A stretch of DNA of 64,000 nt, taken from NCBI RefSeq assembly GCF_000368925.1, contig NZ_KB849756.1, positions 1,317,515 through 1,381,514 of the forward strand, written 5' to 3'. Shown here piece after piece: positions 33,797 through 42,763 of this stretch. Source of the stretch: Acinetobacter bereziniae LMG 1003 = CIP 70.12. Its GTDB lineage: Bacteria > Pseudomonadota > Gammaproteobacteria > Pseudomonadales > Moraxellaceae. The position numbers were made by a program, and so were the translations under genes. Under the pieces are notes generated by a model that worked only from the letters and a program-made list of their open reading frames with translations, had not been told where the DNA came from and did not search any database. Within the stretch, counting starts at the first letter, position 1; each line of letters begins with the position of its first letter.

Positions 33797-34282
33797 ATGA
33801 ATCAGAGTTTCCAGGACTCCAAACATAAATTTATTGCCTTATATTATGGTGGATTTTCATTTTTTGCGATATGTATATTAATTTATCTCATTGATTTTAA
33901 TAACATCAACTTATTCTCCAAAATGATTTATGGATTGATGTTGACTCAACTGATCATTACACTCTACGCTGCTTATCAATATTGGCAATTGAATATTACA
34001 GGACTTAAAATATTAAAATGGATCAGTTTTAGTTTAATTTTCTTATTAAGCACACCGTTATTTTTATATATCCCCAATATTGCCATCATATTTGGATTTT
34101 TCGTTGAATGGACAGATACATCATTTTTTTCTACCTTAAAACTACACGCAGGGTACAACACGACCATTACCTTAAATGGTGATAGTCCTTGGGGGTTTGG
34201 TCTTAATTTTATTGAAATTTTTATGTTTTATCGATTTAGAAAAATATTAAATAACACACAAATTCCATTAAAGGAAAAATGA
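33797..34282 (+). CDS. Unknown four-helix membrane protein (copy 1)
   Basis: A 161-residue membrane protein with about four helices (roughly 13-31, 39-60, 73-100 and 131-150), no family recognised. It starts NQSFQDSKHKFIALYYGG and ends FYRFRKILNNTQIPLKEK. The gene overlaps the next by 4 bp (ATGA), and the two proteins share the opening (K-F/L-I-A-L-Y-Y-G), the Q-Y-W...TGLKIL-W-I-S core and the L-N-F/L-x-E-F/I-F tail, so they are tandem paralogs, probably translated together. Confidence 0.65.
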   Translation: MNQSFQDSKHKFIALYYGGFSFFAICILIYLIDFNNINLFSKMIYGLMLTQLIITLYAAYQYWQLNITGLKILKWISFSLIFLLSTPLFLYIPNIAIIFGFFVEWTDTSFFSTLKLHAGYNTTITLNGDSPWGFGLNFIEIFMFYRFRKILNNTQIPLKEK

Positions 34283-34779
34283 AAATGAATAATTTAGAAT
34301 TTAACGATCCTAAATACAAACTTATCGCTTTATATTATGGTATTTCTGCCATCATTGGATTGGGCTTGATTACCTATCAACTCTTTACCAATCCCTTTCA
34401 TATTTTAGTATTCATCTTATATGTCTTAATTTACATTCAACTGGTTTTTATGTTGTTTGGTGCACTTCAATATTGGGACAAAAGACAAACAGGTTTAAAA
34501 ATCTTGTTTTGGATTTCTTTAAGTTTAATTCCAGCATTTTATACACCTTTGATTGCCTATATTCCCAAAATTACCTCAGGTTTGTTTATTTATTTCGAAA
34601 CTGGCTTTGGTGCAAATGGAGCTGGATTTGATGTATTCGTCTTCTACAATACAACGCTAAGAATTTTTAACGAACAATTTTGGCGTATTGGTATTAATTT
34701 AACTGAATTTTTTATTTTCTTACGTTTTTTAAATTTAGCCAAAGCACAAAATATTTCATTATCACCTTTCAGACGTTAG
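34279..34779 (+). CDS. Unknown four-helix membrane protein (copy 2)
   Basis: A 166-residue paralog of the preceding gene with the same four-helix outline and shared A-L-Q-Y-W-D...TGLKILFWISLSL core. The start overlaps the stop of copy 1 (ATGA); a second ATG at 34285 is also possible. Overlap and shared membrane topology suggest a heteromeric complex, but nothing points to a substrate. Low codon GC is similar to copy 1. Confidence 0.65.
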   Translation: MKMNNLEFNDPKYKLIALYYGISAIIGLGLITYQLFTNPFHILVFILYVLIYIQLVFMLFGALQYWDKRQTGLKILFWISLSLIPAFYTPLIAYIPKITSGLFIYFETGFGANGAGFDVFVFYNTTLRIFNEQFWRIGINLTEFFIFLRFLNLAKAQNISLSPFRR

Positions 34780-34895
34780 ATATGCATCCATAGAAAAAAA
34801 TTTAGCTTAAACAATTTCCCCCCTACTTCAATTATCGAAATATATTGATCATTGAATAAACTGAATGAGATTAATCTCAATTTTAATACAACAAA

Positions 34896-36158
34896 ATGAA
34901 TAGATACCTTCACACCATGACATCTAAAAGAATCATCGTATTACTTCTAGTCAGTATCTTAAGTATCTGTAGTCATGCGCTATCGCCTCAACTGTTACAG
35001 CAACTCAAACAACAGCATATTGTTGATACGACTTCTACCCTAGACAACAATCAAATCGAAGCATTAAAAAATCAAAATAGACAGCTTTATCAGCAGAAAA
35101 ATATTGATTTGAAAATATTAATGATCCCTACGATTGGAGATACATCAATAGAACAATATGCTGAACAAGTCTTTAATCAAATTAAAATAGGCAATTCAGA
35201 ACTTAATAATGGCGTGTTGCTTGTCGTGTCTAAAGATGACCGAAAAATGCGCTTTGAAGTTGGCTATGGTCTGGAAGGTGATTTGACAGATGTGCAAATG
35301 GGGCGAATGATTCGAAATACCCTTGCACCAAATTTTAAAAATAATGATTATTATCAAGGTCTTTCTCAAACCCAGAAAACGCTTTTCAATCAAAATATTT
35401 CATTGAGAGAGGTCACCACAAAACACCCAGAAATTGTTTTCAATCTCAGCTTTTATGGTTACCTGTTTCTTTCTATTTTGCTTTGTATTCCAATGTATTG
35501 GGTCTATACCAAATTGGTTGTCAAACTGGGGACTGGAGGCGGATTAGCAGCCTTTGTCGCTTTTTTTGTGGTAGAGATATTTATTCATCTATTGATTTTT
35601 TCTTATTTAAATCTTGCTAATTTAGGTTTCTTTTTGAGTGCGCTTATTCCAGTATACGCACCATTTTTAATTGCAGTCTTCATACCTAAAGATCAAAGCC
35701 ATAAAATGTTGAAATGCATTTTGTATAGCCTGCCGCTTCAAATTTTTTCAATCTTTGGATTAGGTATTTTCTATCTAGTTGATTTCATCCCTGCAACTGC
35801 AGTTTTTCTGTTGAAATGTTTAACTATCTGCGTAATTTTAATCTTTTTACGTTATCTACAGTTTTTGTATCGCTTCAAACATCGCACTGAAAATCAATAT
35901 TTAACAACTTACTACAATCAATATCTCAGAGAAAAAGAGCGACAACAGGTACGCGAGGAGGCTTTTGAAAGACTTCAGGCGCTACGGAAAAACTCCAATT
36001 CAGACAATAATTACTCATCAAATCATCATTCATCCTTTGATAGTCATCAAGATTCATCTTCGAGTAGCAGTTCATCCTCTAGCAGCAGTTCATCATCCAA
36101 TGACGAACGAGATTCAGGCGGCAGTTCAGGTGGTGGTGGTGCATCAGGTTCATGGTAA
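34896..36158 (+). CDS. TPM-domain protein with Ser-rich tail (copy 1)
   Basis: A 420-residue protein of the TPM (YgcG/thylakoid phosphatase) type. A signal peptide (better start at 34917, MTSKRIIVLLLVS) leads to a periplasmic TPM domain (about 35-165) with NGVLLVVSKDDRKMRFEVGYGLEG. Several membrane helices follow (about 185-320), then a coiled basic stretch, a run of about 18 serines, and the GGSSGGGGASGSW end that is common to this family. A paralog lies at 37557; a PQQ-type dehydrogenase gene is between them on the other strand. TPM proteins have been linked to membrane-protein quality control, but the role here is not known. Confidence 0.82.
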   Translation: MNRYLHTMTSKRIIVLLLVSILSICSHALSPQLLQQLKQQHIVDTTSTLDNNQIEALKNQNRQLYQQKNIDLKILMIPTIGDTSIEQYAEQVFNQIKIGNSELNNGVLLVVSKDDRKMRFEVGYGLEGDLTDVQMGRMIRNTLAPNFKNNDYYQGLSQTQKTLFNQNISLREVTTKHPEIVFNLSFYGYLFLSILLCIPMYWVYTKLVVKLGTGGGLAAFVAFFVVEIFIHLLIFSYLNLANLGFFLSALIPVYAPFLIAVFIPKDQSHKMLKCILYSLPLQIFSIFGLGIFYLVDFIPATAVFLLKCLTICVILIFLRYLQFLYRFKHRTENQYLTTYYNQYLREKERQQVREEAFERLQALRKNSNSDNNYSSNHHSSFDSHQDSSSSSSSSSSSSSSSNDERDSGGSSGGGGASGSW

Positions 36159-36191
36159 GTGTCAAGGTGCTTAACATGTGATGGAGGAAGA

Positions 36192-37367
36192 TTATTTCCT
36201 CCTCACATAATAAATTACACCGCCTTTGTCATCGGAGAAATAAAATGAATTTTCATCAACTCGATAAATATCAGCAGGTCGACCATAGACATTTTTTCCC
36301 ACTAAAAAACCATCCATGAAAGTCTCAAGCTTTTGTCCTTTACGCATAATCGCAATTTTGTAGCCATGACCAATTGAGGCATCTGTAGAACCATGTAAAG
36401 CGACCAAAAAAGAATTTTTAATACTTTCATCTGAATCTGGATGATCAAAATAATCAAAGCCAAGTGCAGATGAATGTGCAGGGAAATAGGCGTACGGTGT
36501 TAATACATTTTTACAGCCACCTGAACGTTTGAATTTTGGATCGGCAAAAATTTTACCATTCGACGAATAACATGAAGGCCAACCATAATCAGCATCACGT
36601 TTAAGAGCATAAAAAGTTTCATCAGGCTTATTTTTACCTAAATGGTCTGCCCCCTGATTGGTGGCAAATAAAACTTTACCTATCCATTTTAAACCCACTG
36701 CATTACGTAAACCTTGGGCAAAAATCTTTTGTTCAGAACCATCTGGGTTCATTTCTAAAACTGTTGCTCGAACTTTTTCTTTTTCAACACATGCATTGCA
36801 ACTAGAGCCAACTGAAACATAAATTTTTCCATTGCCTCCTACAGCAATTGTCCGTGTTAGATGCCAACCACCATATTTGTAGCTTAAGCCATAGTCTGGA
36901 AAAGTAGCTAAAACTTCAGCTTTATCCGTGGGTTTGGTTTCACCTTGGGTAAACTTACGTCGAGTGAGTTGGTCAGTTTCAGCTAAATATAACCAATCTT
37001 GCCCTGTATCATCTGTATAAAACTGAATAGAATTTGGATTTTTCAAACCAGTCATATAAGGAATTATTTTGCCAAATCGACCTGTTTCAGCATTCCATTG
37101 ATCCAAAATATAGATGATGCCTTTTTTATTATCAGACAAATCATGCATATCGGTGACAAACATTCTCCCATCAGGGGCTTTTGTAAAAAAGCGGACTCGT
37201 TTTAAGCCCTCAGCAGCAGGAATAATTTCAAAATTTGCCGGTAAATTTAAAGAAAAGCGCTTTCCATTTTTCAAATTGATTTGATGTGGTACTAGCTTTG
37301 GCTGTTGAGCTAAAACTGTCATTGGACAAATTAAACATAATAATAAGATTGACAGTATTTTGTTCAT
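36192..37367 (-). CDS. PQQ-dependent sugar (sorbosone-type) dehydrogenase
   Basis: A 391-residue periplasmic beta-propeller protein with signal peptide (MNKILSILLLCLICPMTVLA). It belongs to the soluble glucose/sorbosone dehydrogenase family: LKRVRFFTKAPDGRMFVTD, GGNGKIYVSVGSSCNAC and LFATNQGADHLG are recognised blade motifs. Enzymes of this family use PQQ and calcium to oxidise sugars or aldehydes in the periplasm; several members turn out to lack PQQ binding. A PQQ receptor gene lies 8.4 kb away. Substrate cannot be named. Confidence 0.8.
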   Translation of the reverse strand: MNKILSILLLCLICPMTVLAQQPKLVPHQINLKNGKRFSLNLPANFEIIPAAEGLKRVRFFTKAPDGRMFVTDMHDLSDNKKGIIYILDQWNAETGRFGKIIPYMTGLKNPNSIQFYTDDTGQDWLYLAETDQLTRRKFTQGETKPTDKAEVLATFPDYGLSYKYGGWHLTRTIAVGGNGKIYVSVGSSCNACVEKEKVRATVLEMNPDGSEQKIFAQGLRNAVGLKWIGKVLFATNQGADHLGKNKPDETFYALKRDADYGWPSCYSSNGKIFADPKFKRSGGCKNVLTPYAYFPAHSSALGFDYFDHPDSDESIKNSFLVALHGSTDASIGHGYKIAIMRKGQKLETFMDGFLVGKNVYGRPADIYRVDENSFYFSDDKGGVIYYVRRK

Positions 37368-37556
37368 TTTTGATACTTCTCAGTTCATCTTATGAAGAAA
37401 CAACTTCTTTTTTGATATTATACAATTTAAATGATGAATACATAGTCAAAGGCTTCTGAGAAAATCAACATAGACACTTCATTCATTTATAAAAACTCTT
37501 TCACCCATGCTCCTCTCCATTTAGAATGAGTTCAACAAATTAAAAAAACATAAAAG

Positions 37557-38840
37557 ATGCATCTATCCAATAAAGCCATTTATCAACAGTTCATTCTTTT
37601 AGCATTGAGTTTATTGTTGAGTATTAGCAGTCATGCCCTAACTCCACAACTTTTAGAAGAATTAAAAAAATACAATATTTTAGATACCACGCAAACATTA
37701 ACTACCGCTGAGATTGAAAAGCTCAAACAGAACAACGAAGTTATTTTTAAACAAAAAAATATCGACCTTAAGATATTAATGATTTCCACTTTAGACGGCG
37801 AGGTAATCGAGCATGTGGCAAATGATATATTTAACATCATCAAAATCGGTAATGCTCAACAAGATAATGGTGTGTTGTTACTGATCGCCAAAGATGATCG
37901 AAAAATGCGAATTGAGGTTGGCTATGGTTTAGAGGGGGATATAACAGATATACAATCTGGTCGCATTATTCGAAATACTCTCGCACCCCATTTTAAAAAT
38001 GATGAATACTATACAGGTATTGCACTCGCACAGAATGAACTTGGTCAATCACCCAACTTAACCATAGACATTCCCAAACTTCACGACGTTGAACAAAAAT
38101 CTACTCCTGATACGATAGCACAAAGCACATATCATTATGCTACGCCACAGCAAGAAAATCCGCATGTCATACACTTAGACCAACCCTCAAAGCACTTCAT
38201 CAACTATTTCGTTGTTTTTATTTGGAATATTATGGTGAGTTGTATTTTAGTCATCTATTTTTCGCCAATTTATCAAACGCTTAAAAAACAGCAAATTAGA
38301 ATCAAAGGAATTCCTTTATTTTTAATCGTATTTTTGCCTATTCACCATCTATTTTGTTGGATTGTTACAGGACTAAATTTCTTTTTGCTTTTTGTCTTGT
38401 ACGTTTTTGTCCTTTGGCTAGTCGCTAAATTTAATCATTATCAAAATATCTATAAACTGATGAAATTATCAACTTTACCTGAAAAGATTCCAAAGAAATA
38501 TGCTGTTTTATTGATCAGTATTCCAATTATATTGGCATTTCTTCTGCCAAACAGTTGGATTCCCGTATTGATGTTTTTTATTTTCTGTCCATTCATCTTG
38601 CTTTTGATTTGGACACTCATTTATTCGATAGCCAAGCCTTATCAACATTATTATCCTGCTGAATATCAGGAATGGTTTAAAGAAACACCTTCAACCTTTT
38701 CACATTCATCATCCTATTCAAGCTCTTCCTCAAGTTCATCGAGCAATAGCTCATCTTCCTCTAGCCCCAGTTCATCATCGGGTAGCAGTAGAAGTTCTGG
38801 AGGTAGTTCAGGGGGTGGAGGCGCATCAGGCTCTTGGTAA
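37557..38840 (+). CDS. TPM-domain protein with Ser-rich tail (copy 2)
   Basis: A 427-residue paralog of the gene at 34896. The TPM domain (NGVLLLIAKDDRKMRIEVGY and LEGDITDIQSGRIIRNTLAP) is the most conserved part. The middle spacer (about 165-215) is different and rich in His, Gln and Pro. The membrane region, the serine run with prolines and the identical GGSSGGGGASGSW end are shared. The near-identity of the extreme C termini, with divergence in between, suggests selection or gene conversion at the tail. Confidence 0.82.
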   Translation: MHLSNKAIYQQFILLALSLLLSISSHALTPQLLEELKKYNILDTTQTLTTAEIEKLKQNNEVIFKQKNIDLKILMISTLDGEVIEHVANDIFNIIKIGNAQQDNGVLLLIAKDDRKMRIEVGYGLEGDITDIQSGRIIRNTLAPHFKNDEYYTGIALAQNELGQSPNLTIDIPKLHDVEQKSTPDTIAQSTYHYATPQQENPHVIHLDQPSKHFINYFVVFIWNIMVSCILVIYFSPIYQTLKKQQIRIKGIPLFLIVFLPIHHLFCWIVTGLNFFLLFVLYVFVLWLVAKFNHYQNIYKLMKLSTLPEKIPKKYAVLLISIPIILAFLLPNSWIPVLMFFIFCPFILLLIWTLIYSIAKPYQHYYPAEYQEWFKETPSTFSHSSSYSSSSSSSSSNSSSSSSPSSSSGSSRSSGGSSGGGGASGSW

Positions 38841-38868
38841 CCGTTAAGCCTGAGCGGCTAAATTCTAT

Positions 38869-39114
38869 TTAAAAACCATGAAACAGTTTATTCATGTCCT
38901 TGCAGACATATTCCTTAAAATGAAAAACACGGGCATGTTTTGCATCAAATTTTGCAGTTAAACCGTCTTTTTCAAAGCAATAGACACGATCATCTTGACT
39001 CACAAGAAACTCACCACCTAACTTGATCAGTAGCGCATCAATCTTGTCTTCGTCAGCAATACTTTCGTCCTGACTAATTTTGTCATAATTACGCTTAATC
39101 GCTTTAATAAACAT
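38869..39114 (-). CDS. Small unknown protein
   Basis: An 81-residue protein with no family. Helical first half (AIKRNYDKISQDESIADEDKID) and a short beta-like second half with two cysteines (YCFEKDG, VCKDMNK). It converges on the TPM paralog, with 28 bp between stops. No signal peptide. Confidence 0.5.
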   Translation of the reverse strand: MFIKAIKRNYDKISQDESIADEDKIDALLIKLGGEFLVSQDDRVYCFEKDGLTAKFDAKHARVFHFKEYVCKDMNKLFHGF

Positions 39115-39289
39115 GGTTTTCTCATCACTTCAATTGAATGACAATTATAACGTTTCAATTCATTTAAGTCTGTTCAAAGTGCTGATCAGCACATACTTAC
39201 AACTTGTCTGGATCAATAAATACTTATAAAATAATTCCATCATGTGTTATCGCGGCTGCTGAACCCGATCAACTCATGAGTTTTATCCT

Positions 39290-39547
39290 ATGGACATTAC
39301 ATCACAATTATTTGCAAACGATATAAACAGAAACCGCGCATGGAGACGTAAAGTCAATTTTTTACATCGTGGTCGAGATTGTAGACATACCTCAACCCTG
39401 TGGAAACCTGAAAAAGACTGGAAAATGCTTTGGAATAGATCACTCAAAAGATCTCGCTCCAAACAACTTGGGATTGAATATCCGCGTGTTTCCTCGGCAA
39501 AAAGACGAAAACAAGCACAATATGAGTTTTGGATGATCGCTGATTGA
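39290..39547 (+). CDS. Small basic unknown protein overlapping a phosphatase-like gene
   Basis: An 85-residue, strongly basic protein, unrecognised. The centre is RNRAWRRKVNFLHRGRDCRH and the end SSAKRRKQAQYEFWMIAD. Its stop overlaps the TTG start of the next gene by 4 bp (TTGA), so the two are translationally coupled. The high content of Arg/Lys suggests contact with nucleic acid or phosphate, but this is only composition. Confidence 0.55.
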   Translation: MDITSQLFANDINRNRAWRRKVNFLHRGRDCRHTSTLWKPEKDWKMLWNRSLKRSRSKQLGIEYPRVSSAKRRKQAQYEFWMIAD

Positions 39548-39864
39548 ACAGCCTTTTTATATGTAGTCGTAATCAATGGCGCAGTCCCACTGCTGAGCGT
39601 ATCTTTGCAGTGGGCTATGGCATTGCCACTCGTTCTGCTGGAACAAGCAAACATGCCAAACATACGATCTCTCTCAAAGATATCGCTTGGGCAGATATGA
39701 TTTTTGTGATGGAGCAAAAGCACAAACAAAACATCAAAGAAAAATTCCCTCAACCACTACAACACAAAAAAGTGATTGTTTTGGACATTCCGGATGAATA
39801 TCCCTACATGGATGAAGCATTAATCGAGCTTTTGAAAGAGAGCATGTTGCCTTATTTGCCTTAA
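39544..39864 (+). CDS. Low-molecular-weight protein tyrosine phosphatase-like protein
   Basis: A 106-residue protein of the short low-molecular-weight phosphatase branch. The catalytic loop is C-S-R-N-Q-W-R-S (Cys7, Arg13), a CX5R motif, close to the N terminus. The C-terminal acid loop seems to be D-I-P-D-E-Y (about 83-88) in place of the classic DPY. The start is TTG, overlapping the preceding stop. The partner protein may be its substrate or regulator. It is well short of the usual 150 residues but fits this subfamily. Confidence 0.75.
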   Translation: MNSLFICSRNQWRSPTAERIFAVGYGIATRSAGTSKHAKHTISLKDIAWADMIFVMEQKHKQNIKEKFPQPLQHKKVIVLDIPDEYPYMDEALIELLKESMLPYLP

Positions 39865-39988
39865 ATGAAAATATAGTGCTACAAGCAATCTGCACAATTC
39901 TCTACTAAATTCGCTACTGAATAGGTAAAAAATAAATTAGAATGATCTTGTCATGAGGACTGATCACAATTAAAAAATAAAGCGAATA

Positions 39989-41725
39989 ATGCAGAATCCA
40001 TTCAATGTTTTTTCTATCCTTCGAACCATTACTCTCCTCTTAACAGCTTTTGGGCTTCTGTTGAGCTTGAGCTTTTTATTTAGATGTTCAGGTCCAGACT
40101 CAAATACCATACCTTTTGGTGCAACCAGCGAGAAAATGGGAGTATTTGAAAAATATAACAACCAAATTTATGCTTCAGTACCGAGTAATGGCGACTACCT
40201 CATTCCCGAAGCAGATGCGAAAACATTTTATTTGCCAAATGACCATTACCAATATCGACAACTTGGCGCAGATCAAAAAAATGTCTACTGTGGCAACATC
40301 CTTTTAAAAGGTGTACAACCGCAAAAACTGAAGACTATCGGCAACAGTTATTTCACAGATGGAAAAGAGACTTGGTATTGTTCACCGATGACTGAGCGAA
40401 ATGAAAATTTATCTGTGATTCAAGAAGTTTTTCAAATCATACTACAAAATTTTGGCATTGGTTCAAAACCACAAAGTTATCTTTATCCTTATTTTAAACT
40501 GGAACAGGGTGATCAACCTTATTTAGTCAATGCAGACATTGATACAGCCAGTAACGGAATATTGACCTATTATCGTGGAAAATTACTTCCAGATGCTCAC
40601 TCTCATCAATTACGCTTCGTCTCTGGCGAAGAAAATCATATTTTTAGGGCAGATGGTACGAACGTATACTTCAACAACACACGACTTAGCTTAAAGGACA
40701 ATGAAAAGCTTTATACCCTTGATATAGAGAACTCTAACAATCAAAGCTATTTATTCAATCCGATTGATGGCATGGTTTATGTCAATCAATTTGCTTTTGA
40801 TCCACAATTTGCACCTTATCATCTGCTCAGCAAATATGGTGACCACAGCAATCATGCGTTATTTTATAACGACACTGGCATCTATTATTTTGATGTAAAT
40901 AAAGAAAAAATGGTACGTGCTGGGGATAATCCATTTTTAGGGCAATCCTTTAAAGAAATTGCGCCTGCAATTTTTTCGAATGGTCAGCAACTTCTCTACT
41001 TACAAGCCCGTGAATATCGAAGTAGCAAAGGTTCATCTTCCTCCAGAGTAACCCGTATTTTAAAATTAGATGAGCCACAGGTTTCGACTTGGCAACAACT
41101 GGGAAATGTGAATTACAACAGCGGTAGCGTATGGAAAAATGGCAATGCTTTTTATTATTTTGACCAGCTTGGTGACAGCCAACTGATTCGAGCCACGGTT
41201 TATCATATTCGTGACCCGCAAACCATTCAAAGTTTACTAAAAACTCAACCACGTACAGACGATATTCGTCAGTGGATTGATGAACAGAAGATGGTTGAAG
41301 CCAAACACACAACTTTGGTTGAGGCGAAGACAGAGAACAGCTCGGACAAATATTGGGGTTTTGTTGCTCCCCTCATCTTTGTTGTTATTTTCAGTGCTTT
41401 GATTTGGTTATTTAAAAGGTTTAATTTAAATTTTGCCCCATTTTATATTCGAAATCATAAATTGATTGTCAGCAATTTGATGCTGACTGCTTATCCTATA
41501 GCGCAGATTCAACAGGTGGAATTTAGTATAAACAGAACAACACATGCAAAAGGCTGTATTGGTCATTTCCGAATTGTACAACGCAATGGCAAACGTTCAA
41601 TGAGCTTCAACTTTAGTTCAAAGTTGAGTTTAAATGTAGATTCTCAAGCAGAATTAAATCAGTATATTGAACAATTACAACAGCAATTGGCACAACATGG
41701 TATTCACAGCATTTTGAAAAAATGA
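39989..41725 (+). CDS. DKNYY-domain membrane protein
   Basis: A 578-residue protein. One membrane helix near the N terminus (about 11-32) is followed by a long extracytoplasmic beta-rich region with DKNYY-type repeats (D-Q-K-N-V-Y-C, A-D-G-T-N-V-Y-F and similar). A second helix (about 453-471) is followed by a cytoplasmic PH-like domain (LIVSNLMLTAYPIAQIQQVE) and a short coiled coil. DKNYY repeats have no known function. The topology suggests coupling of a periplasmic repeat domain to a cytoplasmic sensor-like domain. It is a single gene on its strand. Confidence 0.7.
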   Translation: MQNPFNVFSILRTITLLLTAFGLLLSLSFLFRCSGPDSNTIPFGATSEKMGVFEKYNNQIYASVPSNGDYLIPEADAKTFYLPNDHYQYRQLGADQKNVYCGNILLKGVQPQKLKTIGNSYFTDGKETWYCSPMTERNENLSVIQEVFQIILQNFGIGSKPQSYLYPYFKLEQGDQPYLVNADIDTASNGILTYYRGKLLPDAHSHQLRFVSGEENHIFRADGTNVYFNNTRLSLKDNEKLYTLDIENSNNQSYLFNPIDGMVYVNQFAFDPQFAPYHLLSKYGDHSNHALFYNDTGIYYFDVNKEKMVRAGDNPFLGQSFKEIAPAIFSNGQQLLYLQAREYRSSKGSSSSRVTRILKLDEPQVSTWQQLGNVNYNSGSVWKNGNAFYYFDQLGDSQLIRATVYHIRDPQTIQSLLKTQPRTDDIRQWIDEQKMVEAKHTTLVEAKTENSSDKYWGFVAPLIFVVIFSALIWLFKRFNLNFAPFYIRNHKLIVSNLMLTAYPIAQIQQVEFSINRTTHAKGCIGHFRIVQRNGKRSMSFNFSSKLSLNVDSQAELNQYIEQLQQQLAQHGIHSILKK

Positions 41726-41829
41726 ACAACAGGTTTGAGTGAGATTTTTTAATCTCAATTACATGATCTCAATATATTTTTGAGTACCATTGAGTGCACA
41801 ATATCGATATTATTATTTCGAGTTTTATC

Positions 41830-42537
41830 ATGAAAATTTGGTTATCTCTTCTCAGTTTAAGTATTTTTAGCTTTACTTCGGCACATGCGGACATCAAAAC
41901 ATTAGAACAAAACTTAAAAACTAAATATCCTGAAATTGAAGTGAAATCGGTACAGAACTCGCCGATCAAAGATGTTTATGAAGTTTATATGGGGGGGCGT
42001 ATTGTCTATACCAATGAAGAAGCGAAATATTTCTTTGTCGGTAATTTGATTGATTTAAAAGAACAAAAGAATTTAACTGCTGAACGTGAACAGGTTTTAA
42101 AAAGTATTGATGTCAAAGCATTACCTTTAAAACAAGCCATTAAGCATGTCAAAGGCAAAGGTGAACGCACCATTTATGTGTTTAGTGATCCCGATTGTCC
42201 TTATTGCCAACATCTTGAAAAAGAATTAAAAAATGTCGACAACGTGACGATTTATTTATTCTTATACCCAATCACACGTTTACATCCTAACGCTGAAAAT
42301 GTCTCACAACAAATTTGGTGCGCTAAAAACCCATACCAAGCATGGCAAGATTATACCCTTGATAAAAAACAACCAAGTTCAACCAAATCTTGCACCACCC
42401 CTGTAGAAAAGAATATCGCTTTGGCTAAAACGCTTAATGTAGATGGTACGCCAACTTTCTTCTTACAAGATGGAACACGTATTTCAGGTGCACGTGATGC
42501 AGGTGAAATTGAGTTATTGTTAAAAGCAGTTAAATAA
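41830..42537 (+). CDS. dsbC: Thiol:disulfide interchange protein DsbC
   Basis: A disulfide isomerase of about 235 residues with signal peptide (MKIWLSLLSLSIFSFTSAHA), N-terminal dimerisation domain and C-terminal thioredoxin fold with active site C-P-Y-C (in DPDCPYCQHLEK). The cis-proline loop is V-D-G-T-P-T. The second cysteine pair of DsbC is also present (WCAKN, KSCTTP). The ATG at 41830 was chosen since it starts the signal peptide; an in-frame start at 41794 would add a non-signal stretch. A run of seven Gs (41991-41997) lies inside the coding sequence. Confidence 0.92.
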   Translation: MKIWLSLLSLSIFSFTSAHADIKTLEQNLKTKYPEIEVKSVQNSPIKDVYEVYMGGRIVYTNEEAKYFFVGNLIDLKEQKNLTAEREQVLKSIDVKALPLKQAIKHVKGKGERTIYVFSDPDCPYCQHLEKELKNVDNVTIYLFLYPITRLHPNAENVSQQIWCAKNPYQAWQDYTLDKKQPSSTKSCTTPVEKNIALAKTLNVDGTPTFFLQDGTRISGARDAGEIELLLKAVK

Positions 42538-42763
42538 TTTTTTCGAAAAGCAGAAGCAATGATTTTCATTTCTTCTGCAAGAATAACTTTAAAACATGCT
42601 TAATTTATGCTTATCTACAAAAAATCTAAAACATAAATGCACCAACAAATACAATTGGTATGTTTACATTATTAATTTTCAAATTATGATTAAAAATGTC
42701 ATCAATCCATTCTGACACCATAAATGGAATTATGTTGAAATTAAAATCAGGTACCGTTTCAAA

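Noticed and set aside
39283..39753. Minus-strand 156-codon ORF opposite the phosphatase pair
   Set aside because: The plus-strand pair has coupled overlap and a recognisable CX5R motif; the antisense frame resembles nothing.
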